This document shows positions 1-11,328 of a stretch of 64,000 nucleotides of DNA, in pieces. The stretch comes from Diphasiastrum complanatum. Lineage: Eukaryota; Streptophyta; Lycopodiopsida; Lycopodiales; Lycopodiaceae. The notes under the pieces were generated by a model. It saw nothing but the letters and a program-made list of their open reading frames with translations, was not told the DNA's origin and ran no database searches. The stretch is taken from NCBI GenBank assembly GCA_029204225.1, contig CM055100.1:24621106-24685105 (forward strand). Reading direction: 5' to 3'. The position numbers and the translations under genes were made by a program. Each line of letters starts with the position of its first letter. Within the stretch, counting starts at the first letter, position 1.

Positions 1-642
1 CTACGTAGAGAGTGATGATGATGAAGTAATTTGATACAAACTTGAAAAAGACATTTGAGTCTGCGGAGTTTGGAATGAAACCATTCTCTATCAGAAATGC
101 GTTGATCTTCTGGAACCAGGCTTTAGGTAACTGTTTCAGCTCGTAGAGTGCCTTGTGGATTTTGCATACAAGGTGCTGTTGCTTTCCATTGAGTTTGTAT
201 CCCTCTAGCTACATCATGTAGATTTTCTCTTCGATGGTTCCATTGAGGAAAGTGGTCTGGACATCCATCTGGTGGACTTCAAGGTCTATTGCGGCTGCAA
301 AGGAGAGGAGTAGGCGGATCGACGACTGGGCTAAAGGTTTCTGAATAATCCAGATCTGGAATATGGAAAAAGCCTTTGTCGACTAGCCTGGCCTTGTAAT
401 GCTTCAGTGTCGTATTTTGTCTTGAATATCCATTTGCATGGAATTGGTTTCTGGTCCTTTGGCAGCTCAGTGAGAGTCCATGCTTGATTCTCCATAAGAG
501 AATTGAATTCAGTGTCCATTGCTGCTTTCCACTGGTCAGCATCAAGAGTAGACATTGCCTCAGCAACTGTGTTTGGTTCCTGCATGAAGTAGCAGGCCGG
601 ATCATCCATAAATATGGATGGAGGCTGTCTGGACCTGTTCAA
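1..642 (-). pseudogene. copia family A reverse transcriptase, N-terminal part
   Basis: Minus-strand translation in pieces gives the copia RT entry region: a tryptophan-rich start (QAWTLTELPKDQKPIPCKW) near 480-420, a remnant of the ETFSPVV signature near 320, and then, between about 300 and 1, a frame reading QTTFLNGTIEEKIYM followed by an ALYELKQLPKAW-like stretch. The last two are hallmark copia RT blocks (DVKTAFLNG and LYGLKQAPRAW types). At least two frame changes and one stop (TAG in the EGYKLNG block, near 210) separate the pieces. The catalytic YVDD motif would lie just past the left edge. This part copies RNA to DNA in a working element; here it is inactive. Confidence 0.8.
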
Positions 643-816
643 TCTTCTAGGTTGAACTTTGGTCCTCTGATGTGTGTTGACTCATTGAGGTTCTCACTCA
701 TCATCTGAGTAAGCGTCAAAATTCTGCAGTTGATTCTCTGGATCGAAATTGATTGGTTATTCAATCTGTGAGTTGGAATTATCAGCAACTTTCCCTTTGT
801 GGTCGAGGAACTGGTC

Positions 817-1497
817 TTAGACGAAGATGACATCTCTACTGGTGAATGCCTTCTCGATATCCAAATTGTAGAGCTTGTATGCCTTGTGATTTGGAAAATA
901 GCTGATGAAAATCGTTTTTTTGCTCTTGTCATCTAGCTTCCTTCTTAGATCCTTAGGGATCTGAGCAAAAGCGATGCATCCAAACACTTGAATATGTTTG
1001 AGTGATGGTTTTGATCCTGTCCACACCTCATAAGGTGTCTTGCCATCCAGGGCTTTGGTGATGGATCGATTCTGCAAATAGGCGGTTGTAGTAACAGCTT
1101 CTGACCAGAATTTCTTTGGAAGAGAGGCATGGGCCAACATGCTCTTGGCACTTTCAATGAGTGTTCGGTAATTCCGCTCAGCTACACCATTGGACTGAGG
1201 TGAGTAGCTGGTTGTGTATTGATGGAGTATCCCATTGGCCTTGCAAAACTCCTTGAATTTTGTGGAGATGTACTCTCCCCCTCCATCTGTGCATAGAGCC
1301 TTGATCTTCCTCTGGGTCTGGTTCTCTGCAGACGCTTTGAACTGCATGAAGAACTTGAATGCTTCAGATTTGTTCTTCATAAAGTAGGCAGTAGTCCTTC
1401 GATAGAAGTGTCGATGAAGGTTAGGAAATAGAGATATCCCCCCTATGGAAGCAGTTTGCATTGGGCGACAGATGTCGCTATGTACAAGGTCAAGCAA
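817..1497 (-). pseudogene. copia family A integrase catalytic core
   Basis: An open frame of 226 codons encodes the rve-type integrase core. The start retains LVHSDICRPM (first catalytic Asp). The middle retains CTDGGGEYIS (second Asp), and SPQSNGVAERNYRTL carries the Glu of the D,D-35-E triad. The C-terminal part has the copia-specific block TPYEVWTGSKPSLKHIQVFG. The block after GGISLF appears to have lost part of the sequence between the first Asp and the region resembling YFMKNKSEAF, and the GAG-pre-integrase zinc region upstream (about 1500-1830) is shifted out of frame. The enzyme would insert the cDNA into host chromatin; it is not translatable as part of an intact polyprotein here. Confidence 0.85.
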
Positions 1498-1832
1498 GCC
1501 CTTGGATGTATGAACTGAGTATGAGCTGAAGGGACTCCTTGCATGCTTGCTGATATTATAGCTTTCGCATGGAGAAGTTGGCTTGTTGACTGATGACAGA
1601 TCTTGTACCAGACTCTGAGCTATTGCTGAATAATGTTGTAGTTAAGATGGCCAAGTCTGAAATCCCACAACATATCAGTTGATTCAGAAGTGGCTATGTG
1701 AAGAGCTTGATTGTTAGAAGAATAACAATGAATGAGTTTGTACATATAGCCGCTTCATCTTCTGTAGGCTAAAACCTTCCGGGATTTGTCAAGAATTGTG
1801 TAGCCTTCTATATCGAATTCGACCCTCCGATC

Positions 1833-2108
1833 TTAATCGGCGATTCTGCTAACTGAGAGCAGATTCTTGGTCAGATTTGGAATGTGGAGAACGTTGGACA
1901 TCAACTTGATTTCACCTCTTTTGAATTCAACCCTGACTGTTCCTTCACCTTCGATTGAATGCGATGAGTTGTCTCCAAGTTGCACAACTTGAGAGTGGGT
2001 GAACGACTTATAGTCTTTGAACCAGTCGCGATGGTGAGTCATATGTTGAGTTGCTCCGTAGTCTAGATACCAGGAATCGATATCATGTTGTTCTTTGACT
2101 TTGGTCAT
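1833..2108 (-). pseudogene. copia family A aspartic protease remnant
   Basis: The 91-codon frame reads DSWYLDYGATQHMTHHRDWF near its start, the copia retropepsin block in which DSGA is usual. Here the Ser is replaced by Tyr (DYGA), which would disrupt the catalytic loop. The end shows LHIPNLTKNLLSVSRIAD, the conserved block that follows the protease flap in copia. In a live element this enzyme cuts the gag-pol polyprotein. Confidence 0.8.
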
Positions 2109-2138
2109 GAAAGCTGCTTCATCTTCTTCTTTATGTTG

Positions 2139-2339
2139 TTACTGATTTGAGTGACTAGCTGTAGCACTATGTGCTTGTTGTTGGAACTGCTTCTTCTTTT
2201 TGTTGTTGTACTTCAAAGTTTGGCAGTCCTTGATTTTGTGGCCAATCCTCTTATAGTATCTATAGAATAGTTTCTGCACAGGTTGGAATGATGAAGAGCT
2301 TGAATTCGATCCTGAACCAGAATTTGGTCCAGACTGCAT
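2139..2339 (-). pseudogene. copia family A gag end with damaged zinc knuckle
   Basis: The 66-codon frame has a serine/asparagine-rich linker followed by YRYYKRIGHKIKDC, a CCHC zinc knuckle in which the first two Cys positions have been lost (Y and Y) while G-H and the last Cys remain, then a Lys/Gln-rich tail. Position directly upstream of the protease on the same strand supports gag nucleocapsid. More 5' gag lies at about 2340-2590 but is too decayed to read. Confidence 0.65.
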
Positions 2340-2590
2340 GTTGCTCTTCTTGTCAGTAGAGCCTAACTTTGTAGATCTCTTGGATCTAAACTTCTGATTT
2401 TTTGAATATACCGCTTGAGGATCCGATCTTGAGCCTGAGGAGGATGCTGATCTTCTGATTTCCTCTTGTAGGAGCAGTGAGATTACTCTTGATAGAGTGA
2501 GGTGCTCCTAGGTAGAAATTGCCATTACCCAATTTTCATAGGCTTCAGGTAGACTCGATAATAGAATCAATGTAAATTACTTAAATGCCT

Positions 2591-2602
2591 GCTTTGATAA
2601 CA
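2591..2602 (-). other. primer binding site of copia family A
   Basis: Directly inside the LTR the minus strand reads TGTTATCAAAGC, two mismatches from TGGTATCAGAGC, the tRNA-iMet primer site used by most plant copia elements. It fixes the LTR boundary at 2603. Confidence 0.7.
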
Positions 2603-4376
2603 TGTCGTAAAATCGCGTGTAGGCGTGAGCGGCAGCGGAGGCTCGAGGAATGGAGCAGCGTGTAGGAACGGAAACACAACAGTTAGCAGCAGAAATATTC
2701 AAGTAGAAGAATTCATACAGAATGCACAAATGAAGGACGCAGTAGTGAGACAAAATTGCACTCTGATTAATATCAACAGTGAGTCAATAGCTTGAAGTAA
2801 TACTTCAGCTTGTTGAGCGTGATAACACTAGCTACAGATAACTCTGATAGAGAGTTTTTGATTAACAAAAATTAAAAAATTCTCCTCTCTACATAGCTTG
2901 AATCAGCTAATATATATAGATTTACAAGTGTCGAAAGATAAAGAAAAAATAAAATCTTACAAGCCTTTAATGCTATTTACACTAGTCTGTGCTTATGTAC
3001 AAAGTTGATAACCGCCAACCGCCTTTGGGATATTTGTTTGTCCAGCTGGTTTCTAGGGTTACTCATAAGTTGGCAAAGTCGATCAGAAAAACTCAAAAAA
3101 GAAAAAGGGAAAAAAGGCGAAGGTGCCTTTAAAATGATTTTCTAAGGTATCCGGCCACTTGGCCAGTGTGTTGCATTTTTCGCTAAGGAGCGAAGAAGGG
3201 CGAAAAGGCGAAGCTCTCTACATAGCTTGAATCAGCTAATATATATAGATTTACAAGTGTCAAAAGATTAAAAAAAAAAAAAATCTTACAAGTCTTTAAT
3301 GCTGTTTACGTCAGTCTGTGCTTATGTACAAAGTTGGTAACCGCCAACTGCCTTTGGGATATTTGTTTGTCCAGCTGGTATTTAGGGTTACTCATAAGTT
3401 GGCGAAGTCGGTCAGAAAAACACAAAAAAGAAAAAGAGAAAAAAAGGCAAAAGTGCCTTTAAAATGATTTTCTAAGGTATTCTGGCCACTTGGCCAATGT
3501 GTCGCATTTTTTGCTAAGGAGCGAAAAAGGGTGAAAAGGCAAAGGTGCCCTTAAAATGATTTTCTAAGGTATTCTAGCCACTTGGCTAGTTTGTCGCATT
3601 TTTCGCTAAGGAGCGAAAAAGGGCAAAAAGGCAAAGCTCTCTACATAGCTTGAATCAGCTAATATATATAGATTTACAAGTGTCGAAAGATAAAGAAAAA
3701 AAAAAAAATCTTACAAGCCTTTAATGCTATTTACGCCAGTCTATGCTTATGTACAAAGTTGGTAACCGCCAACTGCCTTTGGAATATTTGTTTGTCCAGC
3801 TGGTTTTTAGGGTTACTCATAAGTTGGCAAAGTCGGTTAGAAAAACACGAAAAAGAAAAAGAGAAAAAAGGCGAAGGTGCCTCTAAGGTATTCTGGCCAC
3901 TTGGCCAATGTGTCGCATTTTTTGCTAAGGAGCAAAAAAGGGCGAAAAGGTGAAGGTGCCTTTAAAACGATTTTCTAAGGTATTTTGGCCACTTGGCCAG
4001 TGTGTCGCATTTTTCGCTAAGGAGCAAAAAAGGGCGAAAAGGCGAAGGTGCCTTTAAAATGCTTTTCTAAGGTATTCTGGCCACTTGGCCAATGTGTCGC
4101 AATTTTTGCTAAGGAGCGAAAAATGGCAAAAAGATGAAGGTGCCTTTAAAATGATTTTCTAAGGTATTCTGGCCACTTGGCCAGTGTGTCGCATTTTTTG
4201 CTAAGGAGCGAAAAAGGGCGAAAAGGCGAAGGTGCCTAAAAATGATTTCTAAGGTATAAAAAAATCTCAAAGGGAAAAAATGTGAAGGCTTGAAAATATG
4301 TTGTCGGGCTTCGGGGCTTTTCAGGATGCTCATTACTTGAACGATTTGTTTAAGGCTGAGCATAAGAAATCTAACA
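2603..4376 (-). repeat. 5' LTR of copia family A with nested tandem repeats
   Basis: The ends are TGTCG at 2603 and CTAACA at 4376 on plus (minus: TGTTAG...CGACA), 1774 bp. Inside, a block starting CTCTCTACATAGCTTGAATC recurs at about 2882, 3213 and 3632. Each block ends in one, two and about five copies of a sub-repeat of roughly 90 bp that carries the palindrome TGGCCACTTGGCCA and a hairpin TTTTTCGCT-AAGG-AGCGAAAAA. Compared with the 1317-bp solo LTR at 22523 the length difference is due to these repeats. Confidence 0.85.
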
Positions 4377-5092
4377 GATTGATGTGAGTATTTTTTCAGT
4401 GTGTCAAGCTTGAAGAGTTCAAGACCTCAACAAGAAAAATTGGAACGATATTATTTTGAATCTTTTTACCAAAACTAGAAGATTTGGAGTGTGCGATTAT
4501 AACATGAAAGGTGGAGAGTTATTCTCATCAAATGTATAGTATGTGGGCTATTCTAGTAACAATTACTATCCAATTGAGAGATTAAATCAAATAAATGATA
4601 TGAATTTAGTAGTGAATTTACTAATATTGCTTTCTAACCTGGCTTAATCTTTTGTTATTGATCAAGATCTGTTTATTGTAGCTAAATATGACTGATCGAT
4701 TGTATACAAGATGCTCTTTAAGAAAATTTTAAGTATTGAAGAAATATCTTCATTCCATAATTATCTTGTTTATTCTGAATTTCTAAAGTTGGAGTTACAA
4801 TAGAAATGTCCTTGGACATTCATTGGAAACATCTGCAATCATTGAAAAATTGAAACGATGTTGTTTTTAATCTTTGCACCAAACATAAAGAAATGGAAGC
4901 ATTAAATATCAGTGCATGGTGAATATGGAGAATCATCAAATGTGCAAAATGTGAGCTATTGTGGTTGTGAGTACTATCAAAGTGAAAGAAAGTATAAGAT
5001 ATTGCATGGGAAAAAGACTTATTTTCATCAAATGTGCAAAATGTGGACTATTGTGGTTGTGCAGAGACTATTGAAGTGAAAGAAAGTATAAG
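4377..5092. other. non-coding flank with short tandem duplication
   Basis: No convincing gene. A segment beginning CATCAAATGTGCAAAATGTG at 4934 recurs at 5026 (period 92 bp) and a more diverged third version starts near 4517, so this is an old tandem array of two to three units. Composition is AT-rich. Confidence 0.5.
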
Positions 5093-5860
5093 TTAAATGA
5101 TTTGAACTTGGCACTTAGCAATTCGAAGCTTAAAACAAAAGTGGATAAATAAAACCAGTGGCTCATCCTTTGCTCTTTGAAGAAGACAAGGGAACATCTG
5201 AGTGCACAAGCTCAAAAGGATGATGGGTATCAATGTTGGTTCTTGGAAAAGGCCATCTATGTGATTTGGCAATAGCACATGCTTCACAAGGTTGGAGCTC
5301 CTTTGACATAGTATTTGGCAATCCAATAGCTTTTCCATACTTGACCATAGATACCATGGCTTTGAAGTTGGGGTGGCCCAATCTCTTGTGCCATAAGTCT
5401 TCTTGAGAAATCTTGGTCTTGTAGGCAATGATCACAAATGTTAGCACTCTCACTAGAATCTAGTTTGAACAACCTTCCAAATCTAGATCCTCTAGCTATC
5501 ACCTCATCCTCTCTCTTGAACATGTGCCAACATCAAATTTGACATCTAAGCCATTATCAAACAATCGACCAACACTAATGAGATTCTTTGTTAGTTTTGG
5601 CACATAGAGAACATCATTGATACACAAAACTTTTGAGGATGCTACATTCAAAGGGATACTACCCATTCCTTCAATTCTACACTCAACATCATTTGCAGTA
5701 TAGATGAACTTCTTGGTACCTCATAAGGCATGAGACTAGTGAATGGACTTTTAGAACTAGACATATGGGAGTTAGCCCAATGCACCACAGTTCATCAATC
5801 TTGAAAGGAGAGGAAGAAAACTAAACACCATAAGTGACCCCTCCCTTTTTTCTTTCATTA

Positions 5861-5949
<89 letters not shown>

Positions 5950-6408
5950 TGAAGGTTAGCTTGCTTGATATGGTTCTTCTTCTTGAAGAAATTTGTGGCA
6001 TAGTGGTGTTTATTGCCACAAAAGAGCACTTGATCTTCTCTTTCTTCCAATTGGATGTTGTAGCTTGAGAGAAATTGTCCTCCTCTCCATCTTTGGCTTT
6101 GTCTTTGTCCTTCTTGAAATGTCATTGTTGTCCTTTGCTCCTCCCTTTTGGCTTGTCCTTTGTGAATAAAGTTTTGTCCTCTCCACCATCTTTGATTGAA
6201 AGTTCTTTGATCCTCAAAATCTTGTTCTCTTGCCTACACTCTTCAGCAATAAGAACTCTGTGAAGTTCCTCCAAGCTTGGAAGCTCCCCCTTGATTGCAT
6301 ATGATTGTACAATATTGTAAAATTCATCTCTCAATTCATTAAGGATCACTTGTGCTAACTCTCTTTGGTTGAAATGGTCTCCTATGCAAGCAAGCTCTCT
6401 ATGAAGAT
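5093..6408 (-). pseudogene. copia family B internal fragment (gag to GAG-pre-integrase)
   Basis: Minus-strand pieces in copia order: UBN2-type gag (6408-6122, with ELRDEFYNIVQSYAIKGEL), a zinc knuckle reading LFCGNKHHYATNFFKKKNH (6000-5960; first Cys and last Cys lost), protease-proximal sequence (5760-5500) and GAG-pre-integrase with LWHKRLGHPNFKAM, CEACAIAKSH and LVHSDV (5453-5163). All blocks align with the family B frame at 30303-32876 or with the copy at 52777-53304. Frame changes occur at each junction. No LTR of the same family is attached; the homology stops abruptly at about 6408 against another LTR. Confidence 0.8.
5864..5945. repeat. (CT)n microsatellite inside copia gag
   Basis: About 82 bp of uninterrupted CT on plus (GA on minus). 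It lies in the gag/protease linker of the copia B fragment and, read in the gag frame, gives an Arg-Glu repeat starting from the NERE-like linker that follows the zinc knuckle. Confidence 0.95.
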
Positions 6409-6930
6409 TGTTATGTCTATGGCCAGTAAATAGGATTTAGTATACTCCTAGTCTTGGATACATAAAACTCCAGTAAATCAAGCTGTTAGTTATGCCACAT
6501 CATACTGGATGTGACCTGAAAGTAACTAATATCCTTGTGAGGCACCCAGAACACACTAAATAGAGTTTAGACAAGGTTTGAGACAGTGTATGCATGTGTA
6601 GAGTTATCAATATCAATTCTATGAATAGTTGGTCCATGCTTAGGACTCTATTCTAGGTGAATCTATGTTTAGGGAATTTGGGGCTATGCATGGCTATGTG
6701 CCCAGTTTGCTTTTGGCTCTATATATTGAGGCCAAACTCACCCTACTCCTCATTGTGATCATGGATTCATTGCCAGGGTTTCACTCTACATTCATGCTTC
6801 TTATTCCTTGGCTTGGGCGCGAAGCTTCTAGAGTTGATTGGTTGCTTCTACTTGGTTGGGTGGTTGCTCCATAGTGTGTTTTCCATTGTGTATTGTCTTG
6901 TAAGCAGGATCTTAGGGAGCTTCCCTTACA
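6409..6930 (+). repeat. LTR of the coding-poor (LARD-like) family
   Basis: It starts TGTTATGTC and ends CCCTTACA, 522 bp. The start and the segment around 6805-6930 (CTTGGTTGGGTGGTTGCTCC, CTTAGGG, TTACA) match, with divergence, the LTR at 45824-46295, which is followed by a perfect primer site. Here the primer site is reduced to TCAGAGC at 6931-6937, consistent with a 5-bp loss. A TATATA-like box lies near 6720. The start abuts the copia B fragment, so this element may have inserted into it. Confidence 0.6.
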
Positions 6931-9850
6931 TCAGAGCAAGGCTTACGAAGATTGGAGAACATGGAGAAGGGCTACCTTTCGTCGAAATTTCGGATTGAAT
7001 CATTGGAATTCTCTTCCAAGGTGGATAGCAAGGGTGCAAGTGGGTGTACTATCCCGGTTTCAATGTGCATGTTGCTAAGATATATTACTTTTGGGATTCT
7101 TTGTGGATTTATGCAGAATTGTCCTTGAAGGCCAATTTGTAATGCTTTTTTGAAGCTTTTTCTTGTGTAGATCAAATTTTTGGTATATTTGAATTTTCCA
7201 GCAAGTGTACTTTCTTTTTAGGGTTCATTAATGATGAAATTAATTATGCATGCCGATTCTTTCCAAGGATTTATGATTCTAGGCTATGTTTTGGTCAAAA
7301 TTGCTTGGTTTTTCATGCTTTTTGGCACAAAATAGATAGTAAGAACCAAAATCCAGCAGGATCAGATCAATTAGATGATTATAATTCTGTAAATTGGTTT
7401 GCATGTGTTAGAGAAAGAGTGGTATGTCATGGAAATGCTTGTGTTTTCATAAAGTTGGATAGTCGTTGGCTGCAAAACACCATGTAGAGCTTGTAAAGAG
7501 GTGAATAAAGTCTTTTGAAGCTTTCCGTGAAGTTAGAGCCAAGAATTCCAGCAATTGAACTTGTAGGAAGTCAAAAAAGTTCAAAAAATGACCATTTTTG
7601 GTGATTTTTTGGGGGATGGATCTCTCCAAATCCATAAGGAGATCATTTTGGAATTATTTACAGCATGATTAGCATTCCTTTTTACCTTCTCAGCAAGCTA
7701 TCAGACCTGTAAATTGATGGCCGATGGCTTATGCACCATCTCCATCAAGCTTGAAGCTATTTTGACTTCTACAAATCAACAAATCTTTGTTCTCAGCCTA
7801 TATTGCATCTTAGGATCAGTATGAATGCTTCATGGAAGTCTAATTGATTGTCTAAGATTGTTGGTAGCATCAATTTTGGGCTAGGGTGGGTGTTTGCACG
7901 TTTTTGTATGATATTGTCTTGTGGAAATGTGCCCTACTACAGATTTTCTGACACTCTGATCTCACACATGTGAAGCCTAGGTGGTAGGCTGATGTGGCAA
8001 CAATCTTGTTCACTTGATCTCCCTCTGTACTGAGCTTTACAACACCCAATTTGGTGTCCTGTAGCCAAAGTTATAATCATTTGAAGTTTTATAGTTTTGT
8101 GAGTAAAATTGGCAAAATTTGAAATTGTTCTGATTGCATGCCAATCATTTCCCTAATTTGTAGTATTGTGCTTGCATGGATTGGTTGCATGATGATTCTT
8201 GAGTGATTCTAACATGCATGATGGATTTACAATCGATTTGAGTGGTCATACGCATGTGCTCTGACAGTTGGGTCACAAATCAGTGATATTGGCTGACAAA
8301 ATCCGTAAATCTGAAATTTACGTTAAAATTTCGGAATGACGTTTTGTGACTGATGTAGTGTGATTTTCATGCCAGTTTGACATTGGGTTAGTAACATTAG
8401 GAATTGGACAGTGTTTCGATTTTTCGATTTCGATTGCCTTTTGTACTAACAATATTTTCATCAGAATTTTCAAATTACGTAAAATAAAGCGAATATTGAG
8501 TTTTTTAAAAAATGAAATTTCGATCATTTTTTTATTATCTATGGAATTAGTTTAGATTAGTGAATTGATTAAACTGAGTTTATCAATCAGAATTGATCAT
8601 GGTGTTTTCACTAAGTCTAAATTATTTTTCGGAGATAGACTAGTTAAAATTGATAGAAGGAACCGCAGTGAAATTGTTGACAGATTTTACGGTTTCATCA
8701 TTCTTTTAACTTTTGGAGTTGATAACTCCCAGATTGAAAGTCAAAATTTGAATTTTTTTTTCTTTTTTGTTGAATTTCAATTTGGTAAAAATTTGAAATC
8801 AGTTACTTGTCTGATAGTTTTCTAATCGATGTTGATCTCTAGAAATTAGTCAAGTGACTCATTAAATTTGATTAAAATCGTCAAACAATATGAAATGACC
8901 AGATTGAATGAGTGGCAATAGTATTCTTTATCTAGACAGTAAATCTGACATGATACGATTCAAGAATTACTGAATCCTATTGGTGGGATTTCCATTCACG
9001 TAATTTCATATTCTGTGTTTGGATAGGTTTTGTCAATATTAACGGAGTAATGCCAAACCAGTCAATAAAAAGAAAAAACAGTCCAATTTTATTGGAAAAT
9101 CTGTAATAATAGAAACTACATAACGAATTTCATTTCCAATAAAATCCTATGGTGAATTATATTCAAAAGATCAGACTAGTACGGTTTCACATACTAGTAA
9201 AGGATTTTTGATATGTCAGTTATAGGACAGAAATGAAATTGTTTTAGACTTTTTCCTACAGTAATTAGTTTTTAAACATTTACTATTGTCATTACATCTT
9301 CTTGGTATCTTAGCTGAAATAGATTTTCAGGGAACTGCAAATTCTAAGGAGGGAAGAAGAGTGGACATCAGAGGTAGTAAGTGTGATCGGAAAATGTATT
9401 TCACAGTTAGGATTTTGCGTAAATCCCAGTAAATAATTGCTTGATACCGATTATTAGATTCCTAGATAGAATTCATTCAGTTGAATTCGTAACTGATATC
9501 TTTGTAACCATTGAGTTATCCGCGGTTTTGGATGTCAATTGTAATGTTAGAAGTGGAATCTAATACGTGGATTACATTGGATCTATTAGTGTCAGAAGCT
9601 TGTCCCTAAATTTGATGCATTAGTAGGGGATTCAAAGCTTGTTAATAACCAGAAAGATTCAGAGTGTAATAGTGAACCATGTTAATTCTTCTGCTTAGAT
9701 CACAGGGTCAGATGTGGATTTGTGGTATTCATCTAATAGGCATGCAAGTCATCCAAATAAATGGATTCTCTAGTGTGTGGGAACAAGAAATAATTTCCTA
9801 TAGTGATTGTAGGACAGCTAGATGATCAATGGATCTCTAGAATATCAGAT
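6931..9850 (+). other. probable non-coding interior of LARD-like element
   Basis: Nearly 3 kb of AT-rich sequence follows the LTR and its broken primer site. No reading frame of convincing length or similarity to gag or pol is visible on either strand. The start (6938-7000) loosely resembles the interior that follows the primer site at 46309. I could not find a matching 3' LTR, so the right limit is a guess. Confidence 0.35.
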
Positions 9851-11310
9851 GAGGCGGTGAAGAGTTTTTAGGAAGGAAAAGCTGATGGTATGGACATCAA
9901 TTCTCCAACCATGGCCCATAATGTGTGCTTTTAGTTTTTTGATATTTTGTAATTTTGTTAAAATCATAGTATGAGAAGTGAGAGACTCCAAATTAATGAT
10001 TACTTGTGAGAAGCGAAGAATACAACATATGAATGACATCCCTAATCAAATTGCAACAATAACAAAGTAAACATAATTATAAATCTATGATATAGCAGCA
10101 ATCATGAAAATCTTTTAGAGGTCGAGAAAAAAAAAGATTCAATTGTTGTGGACAATACGATGGCTCAACAATTTGAAACTACCTCAAAAGGCATCATGAA
10201 TCTAAACTGCTTCAAAAAATAGTGATCTTGAGTCGAAACTACCCCACTATTTGACATATGGCCAGGATGCAAACTATGCTAGAATGTGCATAACATAACT
10301 TTGCCATGTGAAAGCCATGCATCACCATGCCATGGAGAAACCATGCATGCGCCATCGTGAAGCTTGAATCAAAATAGGAAGTTGCATGCCTGCACAAACA
10401 AAAGGATCTAGCAAATAGATATAATTTATTTAAGATCTTTTTTTTACAAGGTAAACAAAAATGACGCAACCCACTTTTTAAACCCTCACATAAATACGTG
10501 GCATCATTATAAATTGTTATTAACATAAAAGAAAATCAGGTAATTGAAATATTACGGAATACAAAGTATTCATTTGTTTAAAAGCTAAAAAACCAAATAT
10601 TGCTTAAAAGAAACTCACTTAAATTTTTTAGTGCTCGACTCACCTACAAGTGATACATTATCTTTTAGCAAATATTTACAATAACTTATCGTATCAACAA
10701 AGCTATAGAAAAATAGTTTTAGAAAAAATCAAAAGATAACCACATCAATTTTTTTATGATTATAAAAGACTGTGCCTATTGTAAGGCATGCCAAGATAGC
10801 CATTAACAAGGGTTGTTTCAAATTAGATTGTGTGGCAAGCCCCAAATTTAATATGGATTTCTCCCATGGGTCCAAGGAAAAAAAAGGACCTCTTAAGCTT
10901 AAGCTGAGTTGTCACCATGTGATAGGTGACGTGGAATGAGAGTTGAGACCCTTGCCAAGTAAAGGCAACTCAAGCTGATGTTTGGACTCGGAGGAATTAT
11001 CTTGCATGTTGAGTTGCCATGGACAATTTAAGAGAAAAATGAACCAATGATATGACAGAGAGATCGAAAGGGGCCAATCAAATCGCAACGCTCAATCTAG
11101 CACTTACCTTTTAAGTTTAAAAACAAGCGAGATTCCAGTGCAAGTGCAGGGCAACCAACTATGGGCACGATTTAAAAAATGGGCGGCATGTGAAATGTCC
11201 AAAGGCAAAATAAATTGCCCTTGCCCTTAGCCTCCAAACAGCCCCAAGAACCCTGATCTTAATAACGATTGAACAAATACAAGAAAGCAGAAAGCAGAAA
11301 GCAGAAAGCG
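9851..11310. other. intergenic region upstream of the HAD gene
   Basis: No coding region found. The stretch 10290-10400 is enriched in CCATGC/GCATGC words (RY-type motifs), several of them palindromic. From 10780 the GC content rises towards the gene, and a 9-bp unit (GCAGAAAGCA-type) is repeated three times at about 11281-11310, presumably in the 5' UTR. I see no clear TATA box at a convincing distance. Confidence 0.4.
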
Positions 11311-11328
11311 ATGAGGATATGGCGATGA
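11311..11328 (+). promoter_or_regulatory. short upstream ORF overlapping the HAD start codon
   Basis: An ATG at 11311 opens a five-codon frame (M-R-I-W-R, stop TGA 11326-11328). It overlaps the inferred start of the HAD protein (ATG 11319) in another frame. If transcripts start upstream, scanning ribosomes would meet this ATG first, so it could dampen translation. Function is inference; the overlap is visible. Confidence 0.45.

Larger units (their letters stand above)
1..4376 (-). mobile_element. Ty1/copia LTR retrotransposon, family A, left part outside window
   Basis: Read on the minus strand the order is LTR (4376 to 2603), a tRNA-iMet-type primer site (2602-2591), gag/zinc knuckle (about 2340-2139), protease (2108-1833), integrase (1497-817) and the start of reverse transcriptase (about 650 to 1). 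PR-IN-RT order is diagnostic of Ty1/copia. The frame is broken by stops and shifts between the domains, so this copy is dead. The right flank begins at 4377 directly after an LTR end reading ...TCTAACA on plus. The 3' LTR lies beyond position 1. The same LTR family occurs as a solo LTR at 22523-23839. Confidence 0.85.

Noticed and set aside
2882-4260. CRISPR-like repeat array
   Set aside because: The repeats are contiguous tandem copies inside a plant LTR, with no unique spacers.
6665-7078. Short plus frames in the 6.7-7.1 kb region
   Set aside because: They lie in the LTR and primer-site region of the LARD-like element and show no motif.
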